Assembly: GCF_000271845.1 (NCBI RefSeq) | Contig: NZ_JH719393.1 | Span: 1,642,442-1,706,441 of the forward strand | Length of the DNA stretch: 64,000 nucleotides | Reading direction: 5' to 3' | Origin: Rhizobium leguminosarum bv. trifolii WSM2297 | GTDB taxonomy: Bacteria; Pseudomonadota; Alphaproteobacteria; Rhizobiales; Rhizobiaceae | Shown: one piece after another, positions 16,605 through 24,295 of the stretch | Layout of the letters: the number at the start of each line of letters is the position of its first letter | Position numbering within the stretch: position 1 is the first letter of the stretch | The notes under the pieces: generated by a model | Seen by the model: only the letters and a program-made list of their open reading frames with translations | The model's database searches: none | What the model was told of the DNA's origin: nothing | Position numbers and translations under genes: made by a program

Positions 16605-17929
16605 CCCTCGCTTTTCGCCAGGACCGGTTCGAACTGGGCCGTTGCGGCCTTGAGTTCGGCTTCCGGATCGGCGCCGCCAATCATATTGGTGAGACCGACG
16701 CCATAGATGTCGCGGAACTCGGTAACCGGAATGATGACCGGCAGCGCGAGCTGCGAGATCTTGCCGGAACCGACGACGGCATCCAGCCATGCGCCCGGCA
16801 TCTTGACGCCTTCGCGGACCTTCGCATCCTCCAGGACGGACTGGCGGAAAGGAACGCCGGCACCGGCCTGCAGCAGGCGGGCGCCCATGTCATGCGAAAT
16901 CGCCCATTGGCAGAAGAGGTAGGCGGCTTCCTTCTTCTGGCTGGCCGCGACGACGCCAAGCCCGTCGCCGAAGGTTCCCGCAGCCTGTGCCTTCGGGCCT
17001 TTCGGCATGATGCCGTAACCCACCTGGCCGACGACGCGCGATTTTTCCGGGTTCTCGATCGGCGGCGCAAAGCCGACGCCGTCGAGCCACATGCCGATCT
17101 TGCCCTGCAGGAAGGCCGACTGAGCCTCGGCCCAGTTGAAGCCGGAGACGCCTGGAGGGGCGGTCTTGGTCATCAGCTTCTGGTAAAGCTTGGCGGCGTC
17201 GATCGCTTCCGGCGAAGTCGTGCGCAGCTTGCCATCAGGGCCGAGCGGGCTCGAACCGTAACCGAGCAACAGCGACGTCCAGACCGGCGTATTGGCGTTC
17301 TTGAGGCCGCGAGCGACGAAGCCGTAGGTGTTGGTCGACGGATCGGTGAGTGCTTCGGCCGCACTTGCCAGCTCTTCGAAGGTCGTCGGGTAGGAAAGCC
17401 CCTTCTTCTCGAACAGCGCCTTGTTCCAGTAGATGATCCAGTAATCGACCGAGAAGGGGAGAGAACGCAGAACGCCCTCGGCATCCTTGGCGAAGGCGAG
17501 GCCGGCTTCGGCGAAATCACCCTCGGTCAGGGATGGGTCGGTCAGCGCAGGATCCTTGAGGAAGCCGCCGATATCGGCAAGCCAGCCGCCCTTTTCGAAC
17601 TGCCGCTTCTGCACGTGATAGCTCATGTGTACGACGTCGAAGCTCGGCTTGCCGGAGCTGAGCTCGATCGTCGTCTTCTGGCGCTGTTGTTGTTCGGGCG
17701 TCGCTTCGGCATTGACCTTGATGCCGGTGAGTTCCTCGAATTCGGGCAGGTACTTCAACAGTATTTCGCTGCGCGGGCTCTTGACCAGGTTGACTTCGAG
17801 CTTGGTGCCGGCGAAGCGCTTCCAGTCAACGGCAGCAAATGCCGAGCGTATGCCGAGCATGCCGCTGGCCCCAAAAGCCGCCGTACCTGCCAGAAAGCCG
17901 CGTCTCGTCGGATTCAAAAACGATGACAT
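16601..17929 (-). CDS. Sugar ABC transporter substrate-binding protein with Tat signal
   Basis: The 442-residue protein has a twin-arginine signal (TRRGFLAGTAAFGASGM, cleavage probably after AFA), so it is likely exported folded. The body is a family 1 solute-binding protein: LPEFEELTGIKVN, PSFDVVHMSYHV, YWNKALFEKKGL. It collects a sugar for the permeases at 14845-16604. The first transporter's binding protein uses Sec instead, so the two systems differ in export route. The gene follows gntR (55-base gap) on the same strand. Substrate unknown. Confidence 0.93.
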   Translation of the reverse strand: MSSFLNPTRRGFLAGTAAFGASGMLGIRSAFAAVDWKRFAGTKLEVNLVKSPRSEILLKYLPEFEELTGIKVNAEATPEQQQRQKTTIELSSGKPSFDVVHMSYHVQKRQFEKGGWLADIGGFLKDPALTDPSLTEGDFAEAGLAFAKDAEGVLRSLPFSVDYWIIYWNKALFEKKGLSYPTTFEELASAAEALTDPSTNTYGFVARGLKNANTPVWTSLLLGYGSSPLGPDGKLRTTSPEAIDAAKLYQKLMTKTAPPGVSGFNWAEAQSAFLQGKIGMWLDGVGFAPPIENPEKSRVVGQVGYGIMPKGPKAQAAGTFGDGLGVVAASQKKEAAYLFCQWAISHDMGARLLQAGAGVPFRQSVLEDAKVREGVKMPGAWLDAVVGSGKISQLALPVIIPVTEFRDIYGVGLTNMIGGADPEAELKAATAQFEPVLAKSEG

Positions 17930-17984
17930 GTGATTCCTCCTCCTTTTGCCGGCGATCTCCTCACCGCCGGCTGTTTATTTCCGA

Positions 17985-18644
17985 TTATATCCTGAGCGCA
18001 CGATCTCTCGCGTGATTGATGTGTGCGACAAGGCTGTTGACGGCGTCCTCCGCCGATCGTCGTTCTATTGCCTCGAGCACCTTCAGATGCTCGCCCATGA
18101 CAGGCCCGACGTGGCCCTCGATGCGAAACCGGTCCTGGCTGATCAGGCGCATCTTGATCGAGTTCACGCGGTAGGCATTCGAAATGATGGTATTTCCCAA
18201 AGCATCGATAAAGGCGTCGTGCATGCCCCAGTCGACAGCCTGCGCGTGCACTTCCAATTCGTGCGAACCATCGCCGCTTCGAATGGCGTCGGCAATATCC
18301 CGATGCTGCTTCAAAAGCCCGGCGATCGTCTCGTCGGACGCAGAGCGGGTGAAAAGCGCCACGGCTTCCTTCTCCAGGAACACGCGCAGCTGGAATGCCT
18401 CGCGGATGAGATTGAGATCGATGTGAGCGATCTGCAACCCCCGCTGCGGCACGGTCTTGATCAGCCCTTCAGCTTCAAGCCTGGGGATGAGTTCGCGGAT
18501 GGCACCGAGCGTCAGTCCCGTCAACTCGACGAGGCGGCGCTGCGAAACGAACTGGCCGGGGCGCACGTCACGCGCAAGCAGGTGGCGCGTGAAACTCTCA
18601 TACGCCTTTTCCCGCAGTGTCGGCTGCTCGTCTGTGCCGTCCAT
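17985..18644 (-). CDS. GntR family transcriptional regulator (FCD domain)
   Basis: The 219-residue protein has an N-terminal winged helix (residues about 10-75, RRLVELTGLTLGAIRELIPRLE and VPQRGLQIA) and a C-terminal all-helical FCD ligand domain with EAFQLRVFLEKEAV and a late HINHARD metal-type segment. I start at ATG 18644 because GGGAGAGG precedes it. FCD-type GntR proteins sense organic or sugar acids and control adjacent operons. It lies between the DapA-family gene and the transporter operon on the same strand, so it probably regulates its own unit. Confidence 0.92.
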   Translation of the reverse strand: MDGTDEQPTLREKAYESFTRHLLARDVRPGQFVSQRRLVELTGLTLGAIRELIPRLEAEGLIKTVPQRGLQIAHIDLNLIREAFQLRVFLEKEAVALFTRSASDETIAGLLKQHRDIADAIRSGDGSHELEVHAQAVDWGMHDAFIDALGNTIISNAYRVNSIKMRLISQDRFRIEGHVGPVMGEHLKVLEAIERRSAEDAVNSLVAHINHARDRALRI

Positions 18645-18669
18645 CGCCTCTCCCAGAAACATCCCTGAC

Positions 18670-19554
18670 CTATGCCGCCTTCGAGCGGAAAAGAGAATCG
18701 AACGCAAGAGCGAGTTCCGCCTGCCCTTCAGCGGATATTGAAACGAGGGGTGGACGAACTGCAAGCCATATATCATCCGAGCTGAGGTGAGCGACCATGA
18801 CCTTCACGGCAGCGGTCACCGGAAATTTCAGCAGTTCGGCCACGAAATCTTCGACGCGGGAATCGTCCTTGCCGTCCTCCGCCATCAGCTTGACTTCACG
18901 CGGTACGAAATTCGCCATGCCCGAGATTGCACCCTGGCCGCCAAGCCGCACGCCCTTGGCCAGGTGGCGTTCGTCCCCCACCAGGATGACAAGATCGCCA
19001 TGCGCCTTCAATAGCGTTTCCGTAAAAGGCCAGTCGCCGGAAGAATCCTTGACGCCTCTGACGATATCGGGAAAGGCGGTCCGCAGCCGGCCAATCAGCG
19101 ATACGGTCAGCGGAACCATTGTGACCGAGGGAATGTTGTAGACGATAATGTCTCGCGCCTTGTCGCCCAGGATGGCGAATACCGCCGAAAACCACTTGAA
19201 GAGCCCGTCGTCACTGACGTTCTTGAAGTAGGAAGGCGGCGCAAGCAGAATGTTGCGGACCCCCTTGGAAAGAGCAAGACCTGCCTGCGACGCCGCATCT
19301 TCGGCGGCGTCTACCAGCACGCCGACGACGATCTTCTCTGCTGCTATCCCAGCATCGAGCAAGCGAGCCAGGACTCGTTCCCGTTCCTGCGTTCCGATGG
19401 AGGAGCCCTCGCCCGTCGTTCCGAACAGGGTTACGCTCGAACATCCGGCAGCAAGGCTTCGCTTAGCCTGCGCGATCATGACTTCGATCGCGATATCGCC
19501 ATTGATGTCGAACGGCGTGGCGAGAGCGACTGACAGCCCGAATTTCTGGGTCAA
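18670..19554 (-). CDS. DapA/NanA family lyase (DHDPS superfamily)
   Basis: The 294-residue TIM barrel has the pyruvate-carboxylate loop GTTGEG at residues 45-50, the active-site tyrosine Y139 (IIVYNIP) and the Schiff-base lysine K169 (RGVKDSSGD). Family members include dihydrodipicolinate synthase, N-acetylneuraminate lyase and 2-keto-3-deoxy-sugar-acid aldolases; next to a GntR-FCD regulator, a sugar transporter and a PfkB kinase, a keto-deoxy-sugar aldolase is more likely than lysine biosynthesis (inference). The start is TTG 19554, placed 7 bases after GGGAGGA; the TTG five codons earlier overlaps that site. Confidence 0.9.
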   Translation of the reverse strand: MTQKFGLSVALATPFDINGDIAIEVMIAQAKRSLAAGCSSVTLFGTTGEGSSIGTQERERVLARLLDAGIAAEKIVVGVLVDAAEDAASQAGLALSKGVRNILLAPPSYFKNVSDDGLFKWFSAVFAILGDKARDIIVYNIPSVTMVPLTVSLIGRLRTAFPDIVRGVKDSSGDWPFTETLLKAHGDLVILVGDERHLAKGVRLGGQGAISGMANFVPREVKLMAEDGKDDSRVEDFVAELLKFPVTAAVKVMVAHLSSDDIWLAVRPPLVSISAEGQAELALAFDSLFRSKAA

Positions 19555-19981
19555 TATGCTTCCTCCCAATTATTGGGATTAGACGTAGCAGACTGACATG
19601 TTAGTTGTAAAGGTATGATTGCATGCCGAAGTTTCCCACGTTTGTTTTTGCCCGGCCCCTCCACAATGTCCTTTTGCACCTTCGAAAAGGCTTGAAAGCA
19701 CCTGCCCGGATTTAGTGTTGATTGGATCCCGCCGACAGCGCACAGCGAGTGGACTTATAAGGCGAGCAAATTCGATTCACGGTAAATCGTTCTGTTCGTA
19801 GATCCGGCTTGATCAACAGTCGGCGCGAAATTTAGCCCGAACATATATTCACGGAATTATGAGCAATTGCGACCAACGAAGCGGGTCTTGAGGCGTGAGT
19901 ATGTGACATTCCTTGATAGGTATCTTGATGCGGGTGCTTCAGAAGGTATATGGGAATGGTGTATTTCTATAGGAGTGTGCG
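19555..19981. other. 427-base intergenic region upstream of the toxin-antitoxin-like pair
   Basis: No gene is evident. The stretch is AT-richer than the flanking operons. It must carry the leftward promoter for the dapA-type/gntR/transporter unit and the rightward promoter for the RHH/PIN pair. Near the right end, TAGGAGTG (about 19970-19977) is the ribosome binding site for the RHH gene, preceded by a TATA-rich segment (GGTATATGG at about 19946). Confidence 0.45.
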
Positions 19982-20338
19982 ATGTCCTCTACAGTTTCGG
20001 CGAATGTCGATGGCAGAACGGCCGTTAAATTGAAGGCGGTGGCCTCGATGGAAAACAGGTCCGTATCGAATGCGGTGTCGAGCGCAATCACAGTATTCGT
20101 TGGGCTACCCAAGGGTGTCCGTGATTTCCTACTCGAGTTAAACGCACAGAACGACCAGGACACTATCAACAGGCTTGGCCGTGAAATGATGGCAGCGGCG
20201 GCGCGAGTTCGCCTTGAGAGAGCAACCACCGACCTAGCATCCGAGCACCGCTTCGGGGGGCCAGAAGAAGTGTCCAGCGAGATCGACATGTTGGAAGAAG
20301 CGACGGCCCTCGCCCGTGCCGCGGCACACCGGAAGTAA
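19982..20338 (+). CDS. Small ribbon-helix-helix-like protein, probable antitoxin
   Basis: The 118-residue protein begins with a short beta-strand and helix pattern (GRTAVKLKAVASMENRSVSN AVSSAI) resembling a ribbon-helix-helix DNA-binding fold, followed by an acidic helical C-terminal half (SSEIDMLEEATALARAA) of the kind that wraps a toxin. It sits 3 bases upstream of a PIN-domain gene, the standard type II toxin-antitoxin order. TAGGAGTG lies 4-5 bases before the ATG. The pair lies in a lower-GC patch next to an IS element. RHH identity is from pattern only; moderately sure. Confidence 0.65.
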   Translation: MSSTVSANVDGRTAVKLKAVASMENRSVSNAVSSAITVFVGLPKGVRDFLLELNAQNDQDTINRLGREMMAAAARVRLERATTDLASEHRFGGPEEVSSEIDMLEEATALARAAAHRK

Positions 20339-20341
20339 TAC

Positions 20342-20764
20342 ATGGATCGTCCTGTTCGAGTGCTGCTCGATGTCAACGTCTGCTCCATGATCGACATCAT
20401 GAAATATGGGCCAGATTCCCTCGATCCCTATCTTATTTTGGGCGGAGAAGAGCGCTTCGCCATGTCTGACGCAGAGGATGCAGGCGTGCTAGCTACAGCC
20501 TTTGGCGCCGAAGCCGACATTCTTGTTACGGACAATTTGAGGGATTTTGCAACCAAGGACGCTTCTGTCGTAGACACGCAAGTGGTGAACACTACTCATT
20601 CGGGCCAGCGAACCCTACAGGCTTTAAGATATGAGATCGGCAGTGCGGATCTCATTGTCGCGCACCCGTTCGATGTAATGCAATGGATCCGCTTGGGCTA
20701 TGATTTTACGCCGGCCACCCTCTGGAACTCCATTCAACAGCCCGGCAATGAACCCGGCCTATGA
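20342..20764 (+). CDS. PIN-domain protein, VapC-like toxin, apparently shortened
   Basis: The 140-residue protein starts with VLLDVNV, giving the first PIN acidic residue D10. Then come SDAEDAGVLATAF (D43/D46) and ADILVTDNLRDF (D64), the second half of a PIN nuclease active site. Only about 33 residues separate D10 from D43, whereas PIN domains usually have about 80-100 there, so the central helices seem to be missing. The C-terminal 70 residues are well formed. VapC-type proteins cleave RNA and are neutralised by the upstream gene product. An internal in-frame deletion would make it inactive (inference). Confidence 0.6.
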   Translation: MDRPVRVLLDVNVCSMIDIMKYGPDSLDPYLILGGEERFAMSDAEDAGVLATAFGAEADILVTDNLRDFATKDASVVDTQVVNTTHSGQRTLQALRYEIGSADLIVAHPFDVMQWIRLGYDFTPATLWNSIQQPGNEPGL

Positions 20765-21056
20765 TTGCGGGCAGCATTCTTACTTTTGCAGTTCTGGTGG
20801 CACTTGCTACATAATTCCGTATATTTGATCAGTCGCAACTGTTGGTTATTCTCCTAGGAACCGTCTCTTCATGAACTGTTGGTAACGTTCTGGAGATGCG
20901 CCAATGGGACACTCCATTTGACCAATTCCCAGATGCGATCTGAAGATCCGGAACTGGAATATCAGCGCCGGCACGGGGGCTGCCGGCGCTCGTTCTTGCG
21001 GCGCTCGGCGTCGTCTCTTGAGACATCGGAACAAGCCCGCTCACGCCTTCCGGAAG
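20765..21056. other. 292-base region left of the IS element, no gene identified
   Basis: Short frames exist on both strands, but none looks like a known protein, and none continues the kup remnant found on the other side of the IS. A GC-rich inverted segment around 20971-20990 (GCCGGC ... GCCGGC) may be a hairpin. This may be debris from an older insertion. Confidence 0.35.
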
Positions 21057-21068
21057 TGACCTTGCCCC
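21057..21068 (+). repeat. Left terminal inverted repeat of the IS3-family element
   Basis: TGACCTTGCCCC at the left end matches the inverted right end exactly; the similarity continues imperfectly through ATCCAGTTTTGAG. Confidence 0.8.
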
Positions 21069-21073
21069 AAGTT

Positions 21074-21999
21074 TTATCCAGTTTTGAGTTCGCTCCAGCG
21101 GTTTTTGGTTGCTGTTGTTGGTTCGGTAGCGGCGGGTTGCGGTGCGGAGCCATTTCGGCTGCGCAGCACCGCATCACGTCGCGGGTTGAGTGTCTGAGCG
21201 AATTCGGCCGGTGTCAGCCAGCCAAGGCCTGAATGCGGGCGTTGATCGTTGTAATCGCTACGCCAGTTTGAAAGCGCAGACCGGGCGTGAGCAAGCGACG
21301 AGAACAGAGTTTCATTCAAGAACTCGTCTCGCAGCCGCCCGTTGAAGCTTTCGATGAAGGCGTTCTGGATAGGCTTGCCAGGCGCGATGTAATGCCAGTC
21401 AACCTTGGTCCGGTCCGCCCATTGCAGGATCGCGTTGCTGGTGAACTCGCTGCCGTTGTCGCTGACGATCATCCTCGGCTTGCCGCGCTCCTCGATGATC
21501 CGGTCAAGCTCCCGTGCGACGCGAAGACCGGAAAGCGATGTATCGGCGACGAGCGCCAGGCACTCCCTCGTGCAATCATCGACGACGGTCAGAATCCGCA
21601 ACCTGCGCCCATCGGTGAACTGATCCGACACGAAGTCTAGCGACCAACGGTCATTGGCCATCATCGGCACCAGCATCGGCGCTCGCGTGCCTATCGCTCG
21701 CTTGCGACCGCCGCGCTTGCGCACCGTCAGCTTCTCTTCCCGATAGAGCCGGAAGAGCCTCTTGTGGTTCACGAGGTGACCATCCCGCCGGAGCAGCACA
21801 TGAATGCGTCGATATCCAAAGCGGCGGCGTTCATGCGCCAATGCCTTCATTCGCTCGCGAAGCTCATGATCGTCGCTGCGGCTCGTTTCATAACGGATCG
21901 TCATCCGGCAAACGCCGATGGCTTTACACGCCCGCCGTTCACTCATCTGATGGTGGCTCATCAGATGAGTGACAGCGTTCCGCTGGCTGCGGGCGTCAC
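21074..21999 (-). pseudogene. IS3-family transposase OrfB (DDE integrase), frameshifted near its start
   Basis: The catalytic body is intact from internal ATG 21961: an HTH_21-like segment, then the rve integrase core with [17 protein letters not shown] and [12 protein letters not shown] giving the D,D(35)E residues. The natural start should be the GTG at 21999, overlapping the orfA stop, with VTPAA as the first residues, as in IS407-group OrfB proteins. Here that frame runs into TGA within about a dozen codons, and the correct frame is regained only by adding one base near 21980-21988 (AGC/CGG region). Initiation at ATG 21961 could still yield a 295-residue protein lacking the first dozen or so residues. 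Confidence 0.75.
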
Positions 22000-22262
22000 C
22001 ACTTCTTTCCCAAAAGGTCTTTCAAAGCAGCATTGTCAAGCATGGCATCCGCCAGGAGCCGCTTCAGCTTCGTGTTCTCGTCCTCCAGCGTCTTCAACCG
22101 CTTGGCTTCGGATACGTCCATGCCGCCGAACTTGGCTTTCCACTTATAGATACTGGCATCGCTGACGCCGTGCTTGCGGCAAAGCTCCGCGACCGGAGTG
22201 CCTGCCTCGTGCTCCTTCAGAATGCCGATAATCTGTTCGTCTGTGAAACGATTGCGCTTCAT
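21996..22262 (-). CDS. IS3-family transposase OrfA (helix-turn-helix)
   Basis: The 88-residue protein has the transposase_8 helix-turn-helix ([20 protein letters not shown], then [20 protein letters not shown]) followed by a leucine-rich coiled coil ([20 protein letters not shown]) and ends in LLGKKW. It binds the element's terminal repeats with OrfB. It is full length and starts at ATG 22262, 64 bases inside the right end of the element. Confidence 0.92.
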   Translation of the reverse strand: MKRNRFTDEQIIGILKEHEAGTPVAELCRKHGVSDASIYKWKAKFGGMDVSEAKRLKTLEDENTKLKRLLADAMLDNAALKDLLGKKW

Positions 22263-22314
22263 TCCCTGGTCCTCTCAATGGGCCAGAGCTTACTTCAAAA
22301 TGGATTATTTCAAC

Positions 22315-22326
22315 GGGGCAAGGTCA
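22315..22326 (-). repeat. Right terminal inverted repeat of the IS3-family element
   Basis: Read on the minus strand it begins TGACCTTGCCCC, identical to the left end for 12 bases. The kup remnant starts immediately to its right. Confidence 0.8.
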
Positions 22327-22327
22327 C

Positions 22328-22470
22328 CTGACCGGTCGCCCCAAATGGGTGCTTGTCTTGGGCGTCGTCGGCGTCTCGCTCTTCCTCGGCGACGCAATCA
22401 TTACTCCGGCGATCTCCGTCCTGTCGGCAGTCGAGGGTATCGAGATGGTAGCCCCGGCTGCCGGTCACAA
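22328..22470 (+). pseudogene. kup: Fragment of a Kup-type potassium transporter gene
   Basis: Translated from 22328, the frame reads [15 protein letters not shown], then [21 protein letters not shown] and IEMVAPAAG. This is the highly conserved second-membrane-segment region of the Kup/HAK potassium uptake family ([15 protein letters not shown]). Only about 47 of more than 600 residues remain. The left break coincides with the IS end, the right break is near 22470, after which the frame has no family resemblance. No kup sequence was found left of the IS, so a larger deletion accompanied the insertion. Confidence 0.75.
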
Positions 22471-22507
22471 GACAAATCGAAATCTGTATCGCCGTCAGTC
22501 AGATCAC

Positions 22508-22532
22508 GGAACCGCCACCTCGCCGGAGCGTT
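22508..22532 (+). promoter_or_regulatory. Probable EcfG (general stress response) promoter
   Basis: GGAAC (22508-22512), a 16-base spacer, then CGTT (22529-22532) match the established alphaproteobacterial EcfG promoter GGAAC-N16/17-CGTT. It points rightwards and ends 58 bases before the start of the secreted-protein gene at 22591. I found no second such match in the other gene gaps I examined. Confidence 0.65.
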
Positions 22533-22590
22533 TCTTGCTCATACCGGACCCTGTCAGCATCCCGCTGGCACTCCCAAACTGGAGGTAATC

Positions 22591-22962
22591 ATGAAAACGC
22601 TGATCGTCTCCATGGGCTTGTTGGCTGCAACCGTCTTTTCGGCCTTTGCAGCGGAACCGGCCAAAATGGTTGATACAAAGATGGGTAAGATCCTTGCAAA
22701 CGCCAAAGGTATGACACTCTATACGTTCGACAAGGACGCCATGGGCAAATCAAACTGCGACGAGGCCTGCTTGAAGAAATGGCCTGCCTTCCACGCCGCC
22801 GCCAAGGCCAAGGCCGAAGGTGAATGGTCACTAGTCAAGGCGGCCGACGGCAAGGAGATGTGGGCGTACGAAGGAAAGCCGCTTTACACCTTCGCTGGAG
22901 ACAAGAAGCCTGGAGATATGACCGGCGATGGCGTCGGCGGTGTTTGGCATGTCGCCAAGTAG
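22591..22962 (+). CDS. Small secreted protein of the COG4315/Lipoprotein_15 repeat family
   Basis: The 123-residue protein has a Sec signal peptide (MKTLIVSMGLLAATVFSAFA) and two copies of the family repeat: LYTFDKDAMGKSNC with CLKKWPAF, and LYTFAGDKKPGDMTGDGVGG with VWHVAK. No lipobox cysteine is present, so it is probably a soluble periplasmic protein. Its biochemical role is unknown; family members often lie near stress sigma factors. GGAGG lies 5 bases ahead of the ATG, and a probable EcfG promoter lies upstream, suggesting induction in general stress. Confidence 0.88.
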   Translation: MKTLIVSMGLLAATVFSAFAAEPAKMVDTKMGKILANAKGMTLYTFDKDAMGKSNCDEACLKKWPAFHAAAKAKAEGEWSLVKAADGKEMWAYEGKPLYTFAGDKKPGDMTGDGVGGVWHVAK

Positions 22963-22973
22963 CCCGGCGCACT

Positions 22974-23004
22974 GGAGCCTTTCAGGACTGAATTGAAAGG
23001 CTCC
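22974..23004. terminator. Hairpin after the secreted-protein gene
   Basis: GGAGCCTTTCA and TGAAAGGCTCC form a perfect 11-bp stem with a 9-base loop, 12 bases after the stop at 22962. No clear T-run follows on either strand, so it may be a weak terminator or an mRNA 3'-end stabiliser. Confidence 0.65.
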
Positions 23005-23301
23005 AAACGGGGGATGAGGGCGATGATGTATCCGCGTGAGCGCCTCATCCCTGTCCGCATCGGTATTCCGAAACCGGAGTTAGCGCCCTGCTTTTCCGAA
23101 CCGACAATTGCGCAATTAGCTAGTAACTGCCACCAAGTATTTGCCAGACCGCCGGGACCGCCTCGAACGGAAAGCCTTGCTCGCGCAGTTCCGAGCGGGA
23201 GTGAGCTTTGTGCGGTTACGCCGTCGGTTCTGCATGGGTTGCGAACGCATGTGCCACCCGGACGGCGATCTGTGCCGGAAGCGGTTCCCGTGCCTTCAAG
23301 A
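23005..23301. other. 297-base stretch with no identifiable gene
   Basis: Open frames run through on both strands but neither has a family-like sequence or a good ribosome binding site. It is flanked by a terminator hairpin and the 3' end of the LysR gene. Confidence 0.35.
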
Positions 23302-24195
23302 TCATCCGTCGATGTAAGCTGAAAGCTCATCCGATGTGCCATTTGGAAATGCGGCTTTCAGATGGGCAAGGAACGCAGACACCCGCGCGCTGAGCAAGCG
23401 CCTTGAGGGATAGAGCGCCCACAGGCCGATCTCAGATGCTTGCACGTCGCCCCACTTCAAAAGCTTGCCCGAAGCAATGTCGTCACTGACGAGGGAGATG
23501 GGAAGTCGGGCTGCTCCGACGCCCATCCTCACGGCGTCGCGGACGTTCAACAGAGACGAGAGACCGAGTATGGGTTTGACATTGATGGAGGCTGCGCCGG
23601 CAGCCGTCGTTATTGTCCACGCATCCATCGCGCCCGGCGGGCCGCGCACGATTACTGGAACCGTGGCATCGTTCTTTGGAAATTCCAGTCTTGCAGGTGC
23701 AACCACAACCAAACGGTCTCGAAGGAAGACGCGGCCGACGAGGGTGTTGTCGGGATCGGGATTGACGCGGATCACCAGGTCATACCCTTCCTCGACCATG
23801 TCGACGACGCGATCCTCAGTGGTGACCTCCACCCTCACCTCTGGATACTTCAGAGCGAAGCTGGCGGCGAGCTTACCGATCGCCGTCTGTGAGAACAACA
23901 ACGGCGCACTGACCCTTAGTCTGCCACGAGGTTTGTCGCCCCCTGCCGCGATTGCAGTCGTCGTCTCGTCGAGCTCCGTCAGAAGCGCTCCGGCACGCTC
24001 CTGGAGCGCCCGCCCCTCCTCCGTGAGCATAAGCATCCTAGCGCCACGCTCAACCAAGCGCATACCGAGGTTCGCTTCCAGGTCCGTAACACGTCGAGAA
24101 AGCGTCGCTTTCGGACGCCCCGTCGCACGCGCAGCTTTGCCGAAGCCGCCATGCCGGGCCACGAGAACGAAATCGGCGAGACCGAGAAGATCCAT
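23302..24195 (-). CDS. LysR family transcriptional regulator
   Basis: The 297-residue protein has the N-terminal winged helix (residues 1-60: LADFVLVARHGGFGKAARA, ATLSRRVTDLEANLGMRLVERG) and the two-lobed effector domain (RGRLRVSAPLLFSQTAIGKL, EVTTEDRVVDMVEEGYDLVIRV). It resembles the DmlR/CrgA-like branch that usually controls a divergent oxidoreductase. The NmrA-type gene starts 100 bases away in the opposite direction, and an 18-bp palindrome lies between, so the pair is a classic LysR regulator/target unit. Confidence 0.93.
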   Translation of the reverse strand: MDLLGLADFVLVARHGGFGKAARATGRPKATLSRRVTDLEANLGMRLVERGARMLMLTEEGRALQERAGALLTELDETTTAIAAGGDKPRGRLRVSAPLLFSQTAIGKLAASFALKYPEVRVEVTTEDRVVDMVEEGYDLVIRVNPDPDNTLVGRVFLRDRLVVVAPARLEFPKNDATVPVIVRGPPGAMDAWTITTAAGAASINVKPILGLSSLLNVRDAVRMGVGAARLPISLVSDDIASGKLLKWGDVQASEIGLWALYPSRRLLSARVSAFLAHLKAAFPNGTSDELSAYIDG

Positions 24196-24239
24196 TGATG
24201 TTCCACCAGTGGGACGACGTGTCCAGATTATCTGCCTAT

Positions 24240-24257
24240 TGGATCATTAGTGATCCA
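24240..24257. promoter_or_regulatory. Palindromic operator candidate between lysR and nmrA-type genes
   Basis: TGGATCA-TTAG-TGATCCA is a perfect 7-bp inverted repeat with a 4-base spacer. It lies 45 bases from the LysR start codon and 39 from the NmrA-type start codon, where a LysR dimer would control both. Confidence 0.65.
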
Positions 24258-24295
24258 TTCATATTCGGGTTGTCAACAACCAACGGAGAACTTCC

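Larger units (their letters stand above)
21057..22326 (-). mobile_element. IS3-family element (IS407-like group), about 1270 bp
   Basis: Two transposase genes, orfA (21996-22262) and orfB (21074-21999), lie between imperfect terminal inverted repeats that share TGACCTTGCCCC at the outer ends (21057-21068 and, inverted, 22315-22326), with looser similarity for about 20 more bases. orfA ends in GKKW with orfB starting in an overlapping frame, the IS407-group arrangement. The flanks (GAAG left, CCTG right) do not show the 4-bp target duplication expected for this group, and orfB has a frameshift, so this is probably an old, immobile copy. Confidence 0.85.

Noticed and set aside
15645..16706. A 353-codon frame on the plus strand
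   Set aside because: It is antisense to the MalF-type permease; the translation is dominated by His, Arg and Asp repeats that result from reading a membrane protein gene backwards.
20829..21044. Short minus-strand frames left of the IS element
   Set aside because: Neither overlapping frame has a family pattern or a clear ribosome binding site, and neither continues the kup remnant on the other side.
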